Shown here: one piece after another, positions 1-6,765 of the stretch
How the letters are laid out: each line of letters begins with the position of its first letter
Numbering within the stretch: the first letter of the stretch is position 1
Source: Deltaproteobacteria bacterium
GTDB lineage: Bacteria > Desulfobacterota > JAFDED01
Assembly (NCBI GenBank): GCA_019310535.1
Contig: JAFDED010000049.1
Coordinates: forward strand, 1-32,385
Direction: 5' to 3'
DNA: 32,385 bases
Position numbers and translations under genes: made by a program
The notes under the pieces: generated by a model
Database searches by the model: none
Told to the model about the DNA's origin: nothing
Seen by the model: the letters and a program-made list of their open reading frames with translations, nothing else

Positions 1-309
1 TTCCATGCACGCCTTTACCTGTCCCAGGACGTTTATGGGAAAAGCATCCCTGAGGAAAAGGTAAAATGTGTGCCCTGCACCCACCCTCCGGGCCGCCTCG
101 ATCGCGATGCGGCGGAGTTCCTCGTCGTTTCCTTCCACCCGGATCAAGCAGGGCCCCGAAGCCTCACAGAACGTCACGCCGAAACGGGCCCCGGGAACAG
201 CGGTCACCACGATCTCGTAAAGGTCTTCCACCGTTTTGATAAAGTGGGTCTGCCCTATGATGACGTTCGACCCCTCGGGCATGTCGATGTGTACGGCTTC
301 AATCTCCAT
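1..309 (-). CDS. Adenosine-specific kinase family protein (partial, 3' end outside window)
   Basis: The minus strand from the ATG at 309 reads open to the window edge (103 codons). It contains the family hallmarks GQTHFIKTVEDLYE near the N-terminus, FCEASGPCLIRVEGND in the middle, and GAGHTFYLFLRDAFPINVL near the end. These match the small archaeal/bacterial adenosine-specific kinase family (formerly DUF355), whose members are about 160 residues, so roughly the last third is missing. A strong ribosome site (AAGGAGGAG, about 6 nt before ATG) supports the start. It is the last visible gene of a tight minus-strand set with the coiled-coil protein and the Mut7-C protein. The family name comes from one characterised archaeal enzyme that binds adenosine; the physiological role in bacteria is unclear. 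Identification is by recognised motifs, not a search. Confidence 0.85.
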   Translation of the reverse strand, partial: MEIEAVHIDMPEGSNVIIGQTHFIKTVEDLYEIVVTAVPGARFGVTFCEASGPCLIRVEGNDEELRRIAIEAARRVGAGHTFYLFLRDAFPINVLGQVKACME

Positions 310-332
310 GGGCTTCTCCTCCTTCCATCACC

Positions 333-641
333 TTATCCATGGGGCCCCATGAGGCGTTCCAATTCTTCTACCTCCTTGCGGAGGGCGGCCACGGCTTGAC
401 GAGCCTCCTGGATATCCGGAGTTTGCCGTGTACCGGCAGTCTCCCCCTCATCTCCCAGGTCTACAAGCCTCCCCAGGCGCGCATAGGCCCGTTCCAGCTC
501 TTTTCGCTTCTCCGATCTTCGTGCATGGAGAGAAATGTAACGGCTTCTCTCCTCGGCCCAAGCCAAGCAACCGGCCAGAGCGCCGGTTATCTTTTCGATT
601 CCCTCTATAAGTCGGGCCACCATCTTATCCCATGTTGTCAT
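333..641 (-). CDS. Small coiled-coil protein, unknown function
   Basis: This gene encodes 102 residues rich in Arg, Glu, Lys and Ala. The second half (about residues 40-97) has the heptad-like pattern of a coiled coil, ending EVEELERLMGPHG. There is no signal peptide or membrane segment. It begins 2 nt after the stop of the Mut7-C gene, with GAGGAT as a ribosome site inside that gene's end, and lies 23 nt before the adenosine-kinase-family start, so the three are almost certainly co-transcribed. I do not recognise the family. Residues 1-35 contain WDKMVARLIEGIEKITGALAG, which could form an amphipathic helix. Tight spacing is the main evidence that it is a real gene. Confidence 0.7.
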   Translation of the reverse strand: MTTWDKMVARLIEGIEKITGALAGCLAWAEERSRYISLHARRSEKRKELERAYARLGRLVDLGDEGETAGTRQTPDIQEARQAVAALRKEVEELERLMGPHG

Positions 642-643
642 AA

Positions 644-1108
644 TTATCCTCGTAGTTTGTCCTCACCGCCCACCTGTTGCAACCATCGATGAATACGATC
701 CGGATGGGTTCCATGCCAATAAATGCGCTTGCATGCCGGGCAGATATGAAACTGCTCCTGGGTCTGGAACACATATTCGGGGACCCGCCCCTCCGCCGTC
801 TCCCTGCTGATCTCCTCGATGTGAATATTGCAGACTGTGCATCGGCTCAAAAGCCGTCCTTTTTCCTCGAGGGACAGATCCAGGTGATCCACCAACTCCT
901 GGAGCTGATCCCTGACCCGGTCTGCCCCGATCCTGAAAACACCCGGGAGGTCCGGGCCCCTCCGTCGCGTCAAGAGGGTTCGCCCCTCTCGCCTGCACCG
1001 CAGTCGCATTTCCAGTTCATTCAAGCAGGAGTCCACGGCGGCATCATAGCCCAGGATGCGCAGCCATTTGGCAAGCCTGCCCAGTGTCCTATCGAGAAGA
1101 AACCGCAT
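644..1108 (-). CDS. Mut7-C RNase-domain (PIN-like) protein with zinc ribbon
   Basis: The protein has 154 residues. The N-terminal FLLDRTLGRLAKWLRILGYD (residues 3-22) is the signature of the Mut7-C domain, a PIN-like fold thought to cut RNA. The C-terminal half carries a four-Cys zinc ribbon at C90-x2-C93 and C123-x2-C126, typical of this bacterial/archaeal family. One oddity is that the motif usually reading LLTRD is LLTRRR here (residues 45-50), so an acidic residue expected in a PIN-type active site is replaced by Arg, and catalysis may be altered or lost. It is first in a three-gene minus-strand set. A plausible promoter lies at 1146-1175. Family assignment is confident; activity is inference. 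Confidence 0.85.
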   Translation of the reverse strand: MRFLLDRTLGRLAKWLRILGYDAAVDSCLNELEMRLRCRREGRTLLTRRRGPDLPGVFRIGADRVRDQLQELVDHLDLSLEEKGRLLSRCTVCNIHIEEISRETAEGRVPEYVFQTQEQFHICPACKRIYWHGTHPDRIHRWLQQVGGEDKLRG

Positions 1109-1145
1109 GGCACGCTTTTCCCGTGTAAATTAATATGGTGACAGT

Positions 1146-1175
1146 ATAATATGATAAAAAGGATAAAAAAATCAA
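1146..1175 (-). promoter_or_regulatory. Putative sigma-70 promoter for the Mut7-C operon
   Basis: On the minus strand TTGATT (1170-1175) and TATTAT (1146-1151) are separated by 18 nt in a strongly AT-rich stretch. Transcription would start near 1138, about 30 nt before the Mut7-C start codon. AT-rich sequence makes chance matches likely, so confidence is modest. Confidence 0.4.
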
Positions 1176-1194
1176 TCAAAAATAAGAGTTCATC

Positions 1195-1506
1195 ATGTCC
1201 ACAAGTCTTTTGTATCACGTATTCGGTATCCGAGGCTACAAGTATGTCCGCACCCACTACCACTATGAAAATGGATCCGTGCTTTTCACCGTACGCCAAA
1301 ACACGAAAGAAATGAGATATGCCGCTTGCGGCTCCCGGAGAGTGATCCGTCGGGGGCAGGTTTGGCGTCGTTTCAGATCGGTACCGACAGGGTTGAAGCC
1401 GGTTTGGATTTTGCCTGCCATTCAAAGAGTTTACCGCCTGGATTTGGATACGGGAGCCGTGGTCTTCTTAGGAGAGGGAAAAGGAGCCGAAGCTCTGGAC
1501 CTATGA
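1195..1506 (+). pseudogene. Decayed N-terminal fragment of an ISL3-family transposase
   Basis: The 103-codon frame begins MSTSLLYHVFGIRGYKYV and includes CGSRRVIRRGQVWRRFRSV and GLKPVWI. These are the characteristic start and zinc-finger region of ISL3-family transposases, which are about 400-550 residues. Only the first ~90 residues are recognisable and no catalytic DDE region follows. The zinc finger is damaged: the first Cys of CxxC is Tyr (RYAACGS), and the second CxxC region reads RVYRLDLDTG, where cysteines would be expected. The frame then runs into unrelated sequence. This is a relic of a past insertion, non-functional as a transposase, lying between two unrelated minus-strand genes. 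Confidence 0.75.
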
Positions 1507-1507
1507 A

Positions 1508-1840
1508 TTATTTCAGCAGCCATTGATGACCGAATGCTCCGATGAGCCAGACTCCAAAACCTGCGGAGAGTATAATGTGCAAGGGGAGGTGCTTGCGGAA
1601 ACAAAAGAATACAACAACAAAGAACAGAATGCTGGGCACAATGCCGAACAAGGCGCCGAGAGTATAACGAATCATTACATCATAGTTTTCAGGATTCTCT
1701 GAATAGAGCCATATCAAGACAATGAGGCCTGTGAGGGGCATTGTTGCGATGAGGCCCGCCAGGGAAGGAAACTTTCTGCCAACTTGCGAGCAAATAACAA
1801 TGACGGCGATGCTGATTGATAATTTCATTACAAACTGCAT
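1508..1840 (-). CDS. Small integral membrane protein (DUF3147/GlpM-like)
   Basis: The protein has 110 residues and four hydrophobic segments (about 5-20, 27-46, 58-82 and 88-106). The motif QVGRKFPSLAGLIATMPLTGLIVLIWLY is typical of a family of small membrane proteins annotated DUF3147 or GlpM-like. The function is not established. It ends right beside the ISL3 relic and appears monocistronic. The ATG at 1840 may be preceded by an alternative ATG four residues in (MKLSIS), which would give a more typical N-terminus. Confidence 0.7.
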   Translation of the reverse strand: MQFVMKLSISIAVIVICSQVGRKFPSLAGLIATMPLTGLIVLIWLYSENPENYDVMIRYTLGALFGIVPSILFFVVVFFCFRKHLPLHIILSAGFGVWLIGAFGHQWLLK

Positions 1841-2074
1841 GCGTACCTCTCATTGTAACAGATGTCCAGTAACAAAGGCGCCCGAGTCCAAAACAAGGGC
1901 ACTGAAAAGACTGGGTGTGAAAGTTCACCGAACAGGGATTATATGCAAAACCCCGGCGTGTCAGTACCAGTCGTATATCGTGGGTCTCACTGGCGAAGCA
2001 CTTGACTCCGCCGAATCATAAATGTGGTCGGATTAGGAAAGCCGGCCACCAATCCGTGTAACTGTAAATCGATC

Positions 2075-2119
2075 TCAAAAAGATAAGGCACCTCGCTTTA
2101 TGATATAACGAGGTGCCTT
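2075..2119 (-). terminator. Rho-independent terminator of the cold-shock gene
   Basis: Perfect 11-bp inverted arms (AAGGCACCTCG at 2085-2095 and its complement at 2109-2119) enclose a 13-nt loop. On the minus strand they are followed by a U-rich run (ATCTTTTTGAG). The hairpin lies about 28 nt after the cold-shock stop codon, as expected for an intrinsic terminator. Confidence 0.85.
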
Positions 2120-2146
2120 CTGGTAACAAATAATCTTGCAGTACGC

Positions 2147-2347
2147 TCACTCGGGCTCTACATTCGCGGCCGCCGGGCCTTTTTTGCCCTCTTCAATGTC
2201 AAAGCGCACGCGCTGTCCTTCACGTAAAGTCTTGAAGCCGACATTTTTGATTGCACTATAATGCACAAAAATATCGCCGCCGTCATCTTTCTCGATGAAG
2301 CCGAACCCTTTCTTCTCGTTGAACCATTTTACCGTTCCTTCTGCCAA
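2147..2347 (-). CDS. cspA: Cold-shock domain protein (CspA family)
   Basis: This 66-residue protein is a single cold-shock (OB-fold) domain. The RNP1-like KGFGFIE (13-19) and RNP2-like DIFVHYS (25-31) nucleic-acid binding motifs are intact, and [16 protein letters not shown] is canonical. Such proteins melt RNA secondary structure and act as cytoplasmic RNA chaperones. The start codon is TTG, read from the minus strand at 2345-2347, with a strong AAGGAGGTG ribosome site about 5 nt upstream; no in-frame ATG fits the family N-terminus. The gene has its own promoter (2553-2581), an unusually long leader of about 200 nt, and a clear terminator. A long leader is a known feature of temperature-controlled cspA genes; thermoregulation here is inferred from that layout. 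Confidence 0.95.
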   Translation of the reverse strand: MAEGTVKWFNEKKGFGFIEKDDGGDIFVHYSAIKNVGFKTLREGQRVRFDIEEGKKGPAAANVEPE

Positions 2348-2552
2348 AGTTACACCTCCTTCCTACACTTCATTCTCAATAAAATTGGGTTTACACTTTG
2401 ACAGAAAGAAACTACCACTCCCCGTTTAAGCAGGAATGATGGCACCTTCGTACTTCAAAATGTCTTTACCCTACTTTTTATCCCGCCCAACCGGCCTGAA
2501 AGCGTTCGGCTTGCTTGAGCGGGCATTGCCAATATAAAATTATTCGAAAAAA

Positions 2553-2581
2553 AATATATCGTCTCTTTTGCATAAAGTCAA
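2553..2581 (-). promoter_or_regulatory. Sigma-70 promoter of the cold-shock gene
   Basis: On the minus strand TTGACT (2576-2581) and TATATT (2553-2558) are 17 nt apart, a near-ideal arrangement. The start would be near 2546, giving a leader of about 200 nt before the TTG start codon. Repeated ATGCAAAAAG units lie immediately upstream. Confidence 0.75.
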
Positions 2582-2583
2582 GC

Positions 2584-2617
2584 CTTTTTGCATGTCTTTT
2601 TGCATGTCTTTTTGCAT
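2584..2617. repeat. 12-bp iterated motif upstream of the cold-shock promoter
   Basis: The unit CTTTTTGCATGT (ATGCAAAAAG plus AC on the minus strand) occurs at 2584-2595 and 2596-2607, and as a partial copy at 2608-2617. A degenerate CTTTTGCAT lies inside the promoter spacer near 2564. The units abut the -35 box, and their period is close to one helical turn, as in operator or UP-element-like arrays. Confidence 0.7.
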
Positions 2618-2683
2618 GGCAGGTCTTTCACCAAATTTCCAGGGAAAAAAGGAGTAATTGCGGATTTGTAAGGTCATCTCCAG

Positions 2684-2824
2684 CTTTGGGGGAGAGTAAC
2701 GCAGCAGCAAGAGCTCATGGCGAAACGCCGGGTGCTGGGACTACACCTGGCATCAGGATTGCCGGATATCCCTCTCATGTTCGCATGTATGCCGGCAAAA
2801 TAAGGATTTTGCGCGGACAGCCTC
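2684..2824 (+). repeat. Dispersed ~140-bp repeat, copy A
   Basis: This stretch aligns along its whole length with the reverse complement of 5049-5190. Shared blocks include CGCAGCAGCA, GGCGAAACGCCGG, GGCATCA, CCGGATAT, CTCTCATGTTCGC, CGCCGGCAAAA (ATGCCGGCAAAA in this copy) and GCGCGGACAGCCTC. The GGCG-AAA-CGCC segment can form a tight hairpin. No convincing gene overlaps it: the long open frame across 2515-3042 has low-complexity composition and no family resemblance. It lies in the 770-bp gap between the cold-shock gene and the DsrE-like gene, where I see no other gene. Confidence 0.8.
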
Positions 2825-3119
2825 ATAATGCTTGTTTCCATTTCAAGAAGACAGGAATTGACCGAACCCATGATTCCCTGGTAGATGTATGGTTTTGTTT
2901 CGGAAGAGTGCCTTGTTTATCAGGCCAGGGAAAAGGAAGGACGAAATGCGAGCAGCCATCTTACCATTCGAGTATCCTGCTGAGGTCCCGAGTCTCCTGT
3001 TACGATCGATCCTACGGGCAGACGAAGGCGGAGACACTCTGACCCACACGGCAGCGGTGACATCCCGACACAGGTCCGGCAGATAGGTAAAACCGGTCGT
3101 CTATCCGGCAAATCCGGGT

Positions 3120-3455
3120 TTAAAAAACCACGTATCGGGTGCACGCATCAAGCATCTCAGCGTTCTGCATCTGGTTGGTGAAGTCCTTTTCCTTCAGACC
3201 GGGGATGGGTTTGGAAAGGCCGTACGCGATGAAGCTGACCTCGCACACGGTTATACGCGCGCCGGTGGCGACAAGCTCGGGGAAACAAAGATCTTCAACC
3301 AGCAGCACTCCCGGGCCGGTCAGAAAAACCACCGCCTTCCGCCCCGTCTCCGCTGCCGCCCTGCAAATGCCCACCACGTGTTCAATAAACCGCTGTGAGG
3401 AGACAAGGATCCCGAGATCGCAGTTCAGAGTTTTTTGTCTGCTGCGGGTTGACAT
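3120..3455 (-). CDS. DsrE/DsrF-like sulfur-relay family protein
   Basis: The protein has 111 residues with the DsrE-like pattern. An N-terminal strand and helix (LGILVSSQRFIEHVVGICRAA) is followed by KAVVFLTGPGVLLV, a Cys-containing segment ARITVCEVSFIAYGL, and a C-terminal FTNQMQNAEMLDACTRYVVF. DsrE-fold proteins carry or transfer sulfur or bind small ligands; the Cys in CEVSF is a candidate sulfur carrier. It is third after the TusA-like and ThiF-like genes on the same strand (48-nt gap), which supports a sulfur-trafficking role. The ribosome site before the ATG at 3455 is weak. Exact subfamily and partner are unknown. Confidence 0.7.
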   Translation of the reverse strand: MSTRSRQKTLNCDLGILVSSQRFIEHVVGICRAAAETGRKAVVFLTGPGVLLVEDLCFPELVATGARITVCEVSFIAYGLSKPIPGLKEKDFTNQMQNAEMLDACTRYVVF

Positions 3456-3503
3456 GAGAAATGATCCAAAGTAACCGGAAATATGTTATCAGCGTTCGGC
3501 GGG

Positions 3504-4343
3504 CTAAGAGTCCAATTCCAGGAACTCCTCTTCATCCTCGCACGCATAAGGGATGTCCACCGGCCGTATGATGGATGGATGCTCACCGCACAGGGGGCAG
3601 TCGGGGTTTTTGTTCACGACCGCTTCGGCCCACTGAAAATTCAGAACATCGATGTATATCATTTTGCCCACAAGTGAATGCCCGATTCCAAGGATCTCCT
3701 TTATGGCCTCCATGGCCTGCATGGAGCCGATCAATCCAGCCGCCGCGCCCATGATACCGGCCTCCTGGCAGGTGGGGACTGTTCCCGGAGGGGGAGGCTC
3801 CGGAAGAAGGCAACGGTAGCACGGGCTATCAGTGCCCGGACGGAACACGGCCAACTGACCTTCGAACCTCAGCACTGCGCCCCACACCAGGGTCTTTCGG
3901 ACAAAGAAGCATGCATCATTGATCATGAAGCGGGTGGGGAAATTGTCGGAGCAGTCCACGATGATGTCATACCGGCGGAACAGATCCACGGCGGATTCGG
4001 CGTTCAGGTGAATGCAATGCTCCTCAACGGCAACCTCGGGGTTGATGGCGCGAAGTGTCTCGCTCCCCGACTCCACCTTCGGGCGTCCCACGTCCCCGGT
4101 CCGATGCAATATCTGCCTCTGGAGGTTGCTCAGATCAACCCGCTCAGAATCCACCAGCCCGATAGTTCCCACGCCCGCAGCAGCCAGGTAAAAAGACGCG
4201 GGAGAGCCCAGACCGCCTGCTCCGACGCATAAAACGCGGGCGCTGAGAAGTTTCCGCTGGCCACCACCCCCGACACCGGGAAGGATGATCTGACGACTAT
4301 AGCGTCGCAGTTGTTCCTCGGAAAAGCCGAAAAATTTTTCCAT
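3504..4343 (-). CDS. E1-like adenylyltransferase, HesA/MoeB/ThiF family
   Basis: The protein has 279 residues. It contains the ATP-binding GAGGLG (41-46), the SNLQRQILH signature (72-80), DCSDN (130-134), the catalytic-Cys region PTCQEAGIMG (Cys192), and two zinc-binding pairs CYRC (175-178) and CPLC (249-252). Family enzymes activate the C-terminus of a ubiquitin-like sulfur carrier (ThiS, MoaD or similar) by adenylation for thiamine, molybdopterin, cysteine or thioamide synthesis. The TusA-like gene ends 10 nt upstream and the DsrE-like gene follows. No MoaD/ThiS-type carrier is encoded next to it, so its substrate must be elsewhere or be an atypical partner. The last ~25 residues are acidic (EDEEEFLELDS). 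Confidence 0.9.
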   Translation of the reverse strand: MEKFFGFSEEQLRRYSRQIILPGVGGGGQRKLLSARVLCVGAGGLGSPASFYLAAAGVGTIGLVDSERVDLSNLQRQILHRTGDVGRPKVESGSETLRAINPEVAVEEHCIHLNAESAVDLFRRYDIIVDCSDNFPTRFMINDACFFVRKTLVWGAVLRFEGQLAVFRPGTDSPCYRCLLPEPPPPGTVPTCQEAGIMGAAAGLIGSMQAMEAIKEILGIGHSLVGKMIYIDVLNFQWAEAVVNKNPDCPLCGEHPSIIRPVDIPYACEDEEEFLELDS

Positions 4344-4353
4344 TTCTTACCAC

Positions 4354-4662
4354 TCAGGCCTTGCAGATCAAAAGGCGATAGTAATTTGAGCACCTCTTGG
4401 CCGAAACGATGGTATGGCCCTCGCCCCTGACGCTGCGCGGCACGTTCCGCAGGGGCTCCCCTCCCTTTATCAGCACCTCCAGTATCTGGCCACTCTCCAT
4501 GGCTTCCAGCGTCAGCTTGGTTTTGACATAGGTGATGGGGCAGTGGTCTTCACGGATATCCAGTGTCATGTCAGGACTTTCATCGGGCGCGGTTTTGCCC
4601 TCGCACTCATCCCCCATATTCCGTGAGTATTCATAATGATTTTGGATGCTGAGCTTATCCAT
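4354..4662 (-). CDS. TusA-family sulfurtransferase with N-terminal extension
   Basis: The C-terminal ~70 residues match the TusA/SirA fold: MTLDIREDHCPITYVKTKLTLEAMESGQILEVL and a terminal strand YYRLLICKA. The sulfur-carrying Cys is in CPIT (Cys41 of the long form), where the classical motif is CPxP. The family relays persulfide sulfur to acceptor proteins in the cytoplasm. An N-terminal extension of ~31 mostly polar residues precedes the domain; the true start could instead be an internal ATG (residue 16 or 32), since the ribosome site for the first ATG is very close (GAGGAA). It is the first gene of the TusA/ThiF/DsrE set and has a good promoter at 4750-4779. Confidence 0.85.
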   Translation of the reverse strand: MDKLSIQNHYEYSRNMGDECEGKTAPDESPDMTLDIREDHCPITYVKTKLTLEAMESGQILEVLIKGGEPLRNVPRSVRGEGHTIVSAKRCSNYYRLLICKA

Positions 4663-4749
4663 TTCCTCAATAGTCGGTTACTCTCCACCAAAAGACAACC
4701 CATCATGACAAAACATTTCAAAAAAAGTATGCACCTTTTTCATAAAAAC

Positions 4750-4779
4750 AATATGCCTTTTTCTTATCATTTTTGTCAA
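4750..4779 (-). promoter_or_regulatory. Sigma-70 promoter of the TusA/ThiF/DsrE operon
   Basis: On the minus strand a perfect TTGACA (4774-4779) is followed after 18 nt by CATATT (4750-4755). Transcription would begin near 4743, leaving a leader of about 80 nt before the TusA-like start at 4662. Confidence 0.65.
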
Positions 4780-5048
4780 GATAAATCAGCACCCGGCCGT
4801 TGTCAATCGCGGCAATATCTCATTTATTCCCCTCCGATTCAGATAAACTTACCTTTCGCATAAATTCTATCAACAGGCTGTATTCGGGTCAATGAAGGGC
4901 GAAATATCACAGGACTTCCCCCAATAATTCACACAGATTTATCAAAATGCTTTGAATTTTAATTCCTTGCATTCATCTGTACGTAAAAAAGGAATTCGAA
5001 AAGGGAAGGTGGCCCGGACGGCTTGTCGTCCGGGTCGCGAAGCGACAG

Positions 5049-5190
5049 GAGGCTGTCCGCGCAAATTCCTTGTTTTGCCGGCGTACAGGCGAACATGAGA
5101 GGAATATCCGGGCGATCTTGATGCCGGGCGCAGCAACGGCAACCGGCGTTTCGCCGTGACCTCATGCTGCTGCGCTACTCCACCCCAGGG
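5049..5190 (-). repeat. Dispersed ~140-bp repeat, copy B (inverted)
   Basis: This is the reverse-orientation counterpart of 2684-2824. In this orientation it contains GGAGTAGCGCAGCAGCATGA, a GGCGAAACGCC hairpin, CTCTCATGTTCGCCTG, CGCCGGCAAAACAAGG and GCGCGGACAGCCTC. Just beyond its end (5015-5044) are two further hairpins, GTCGC-TTC-GCGAC and CCCGGACG with its complement CGTCCGGG, absent from copy A. Small open frames cross it, but they change length and frame between copies, so I treat it as non-coding. Confidence 0.8.
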
Positions 5191-5268
5191 CGGGAGGTGA
5201 TCCCCCAGAGCCACGATTACCCCTTTTCCCCTTGGAAATTTTGGGGTAACTCCCTGAAAATATCAGTG

Positions 5269-5297
5269 TTGACAATTTCTGAGTTTGCCAGTATTAT
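5269..5297 (+). promoter_or_regulatory. Strong sigma-70 promoter
   Basis: A perfect TTGACA (5269-5274) is followed after exactly 17 nt by TATTAT (5292-5297). It would start transcription near 5304 toward the frameshifted small frame at 5344 and the metallo-hydrolase gene at 5571. Confidence 0.7.
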
Positions 5298-5343
5298 TGC
5301 GACATTTGACATTGTCTTGAATCCGTCTACAAGAAGACCTGCT

Positions 5344-5479
5344 ATGAAAAAAGCATCGCGGCATTTGTTCTTTTAATCCTCCTGCCATCTCAAATATTCT
5401 TTGGTATCAATGGAGCAGGTGGTAATGAGACAATTGCCTCGATTGGAATAATGATCGGGTTTAATATCGTCGCAGAATG
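5344..5479 (+). pseudogene. Frameshifted small exported-protein gene
   Basis: From the ATG at 5344 the frame ends after 10 codons (MKKASRHLFF). The adjacent frame continues as KSIAAFVLLILLPSQIFFG and GAGGNETIASIGIMIGFNIVAE, closing with TGA at 5477-5480. Adding one A to the six-A run after ATG would give MKKSIAAFVLLILLPSQIFF, an ideal secretion signal, for a product of about 45 residues. It sits ~45 nt downstream of a strong promoter. It is either a recent frameshift, a sequencing error in a homopolymer, or slippage-dependent expression. I do not recognise the family. Confidence 0.4.
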
Positions 5480-5557
5480 ACAATTACTTTGACTTTGGAA
5501 GAATTGAAACTTAAAAAAACATGGCATAGTCAGCCTATTCTCAGATTAAAGGGGTAA
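5477..5557 (+). CDS. Possible 26-residue peptide
   Basis: The ATG overlaps the TGA of the preceding frameshifted frame in an ATGA arrangement typical of translational coupling. It encodes 26 residues (starting MTITLTLEELKLKKTW). It ends 13 nt before the metallo-hydrolase start. There is no family match and no strong ribosome site, so it may be chance or a relic of a longer gene. Confidence 0.25.
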   Translation: MTITLTLEELKLKKTWHSQPILRLKG

Positions 5558-5570
5558 GTCTAAATCAATA

Positions 5571-6329
5571 ATGAAAAGTAATTGCAAAATTTACGCTCTT
5601 AAAGTAGGCGAGAGAGTGGTCGATAGCACCAACTTTTTATACTTAACAGATGCCGGCAAATTATCGATAATTTATTATTACTTTTGGTGTATTTTGTTTG
5701 ACCACGAAGTTATTCTCGTTGATACGGGTTTTCCTGAAGATTTAGGGCGGGAGCGCGGCATCACGAATTATATGTTGCCGGAACAGTTGCTTGGCCGTCT
5801 CGGAAGAAAAAAGGCGGATGTTTCAATGATAATTTTGACACACTTGCACTGGGACCACAGTGCAGATATACGATCTTATCCGGAGGCGAATGTAATTTTT
5901 CAAAAGGAAGACCTTTCATTTTTTACCGGGCCGCTGGGGGATTATTCTATAATTAACCGGTTCATTTCTGGTAAAAAAGAAATAAAGTTTCTATCACAGA
6001 GGCCCAATATCCAGATTATTGATGGTGAATTCCATGTTACCCCCGGTATCATAACGTATAAAGTCGGCGGTCATACACCGGGAAGTCAGATAATAGCTAT
6101 CGATGATGCAAAAGGCAAAGTTATTTTATGCGGTGATGTTTGCCCTTCGTACAGGAATTTGGACGAAAATTTACCCGGAGGTATACATTATAGTATTCCT
6201 GAATGTCTCAACGCCTTCGAGAAGATACGATCTCTTGCAGGTCCGGAAACGTTGATCATTCCTGGTCATGATAAGGCTGTTTACTCAAATCATGGGATAA
6301 TAGAAGAAGGAATAGTTAGATTGCTATAG
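5571..6329 (+). CDS. Metallo-beta-lactamase-fold hydrolase (lactonase-like)
   Basis: The protein has 252 residues. The metal-binding HxHxDH is present as HLHWDH (H91, H93, D95, H96), with GGHTPGS (H168), CGDV (D189) and PGHD (H233). This is the full set for a dinuclear-zinc MBL hydrolase of the N-acyl-homoserine-lactonase / quorum-quenching-like subgroup. The true substrate cannot be read from sequence. The gene is noticeably more AT-rich than the flanking housekeeping genes and uses more A/T-ending codons, suggesting acquisition by transfer. The ribosome site is weak. It lies downstream of the strong promoter at 5269-5297 and has no recognisable partner. No gene is evident between its stop and 6766. 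Confidence 0.85.
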   Translation: MKSNCKIYALKVGERVVDSTNFLYLTDAGKLSIIYYYFWCILFDHEVILVDTGFPEDLGRERGITNYMLPEQLLGRLGRKKADVSMIILTHLHWDHSADIRSYPEANVIFQKEDLSFFTGPLGDYSIINRFISGKKEIKFLSQRPNIQIIDGEFHVTPGIITYKVGGHTPGSQIIAIDDAKGKVILCGDVCPSYRNLDENLPGGIHYSIPECLNAFEKIRSLAGPETLIIPGHDKAVYSNHGIIEEGIVRLL

Positions 6330-6765
6330 TGCCCCATATACCATGCTGATGGTGATGAGATGTCTCCCGGATGGCTTACTCTCCTGTCCGATGTCCGCTC
6401 CCATCCCGAGCGCAAGCCAGCCCTCCCTGGAAATAAGGAAAAAGCCGAAAAAATCTGTACTCGCAGTTCATTGAAATTTTACGGATTCTTGACCTGGATT
6501 ATGCCATGATTTATGCAGTTTTCGCATCCCGTTTCTTACAACAAGACATTGGTTCCGCCCATGATATCGCGTCGATTGCCGGAATTGACTCATGTCAATG
6601 ATTTGCCTGGCAGCGCGGCACCCTTTGGGTTTGATGCCGTCCTTTGCGAGCGGGACGGGTTGATGATTCAACTTGTTTTTTAAGCCCGTCTCTGCGAAAC
6701 TATCTCTATGGACATGGAGCTGTTATCGTTATGATGAATGAAGCGTCAAGATGGAGGAAATAGTC

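Noticed and set aside
2515-3042. A 175-codon open frame on the plus strand.
   Set aside because: It starts inside the cold-shock promoter region, its first part is a translated 12-bp repeat (FACLFACLFA), and it crosses the dispersed repeat. No family resemblance.
6468-6671. A 67-codon minus-strand frame between the MBL hydrolase and VOC genes.
   Set aside because: No ribosome site and no recognisable motif; the region 6330-6765 shows nothing I can support.
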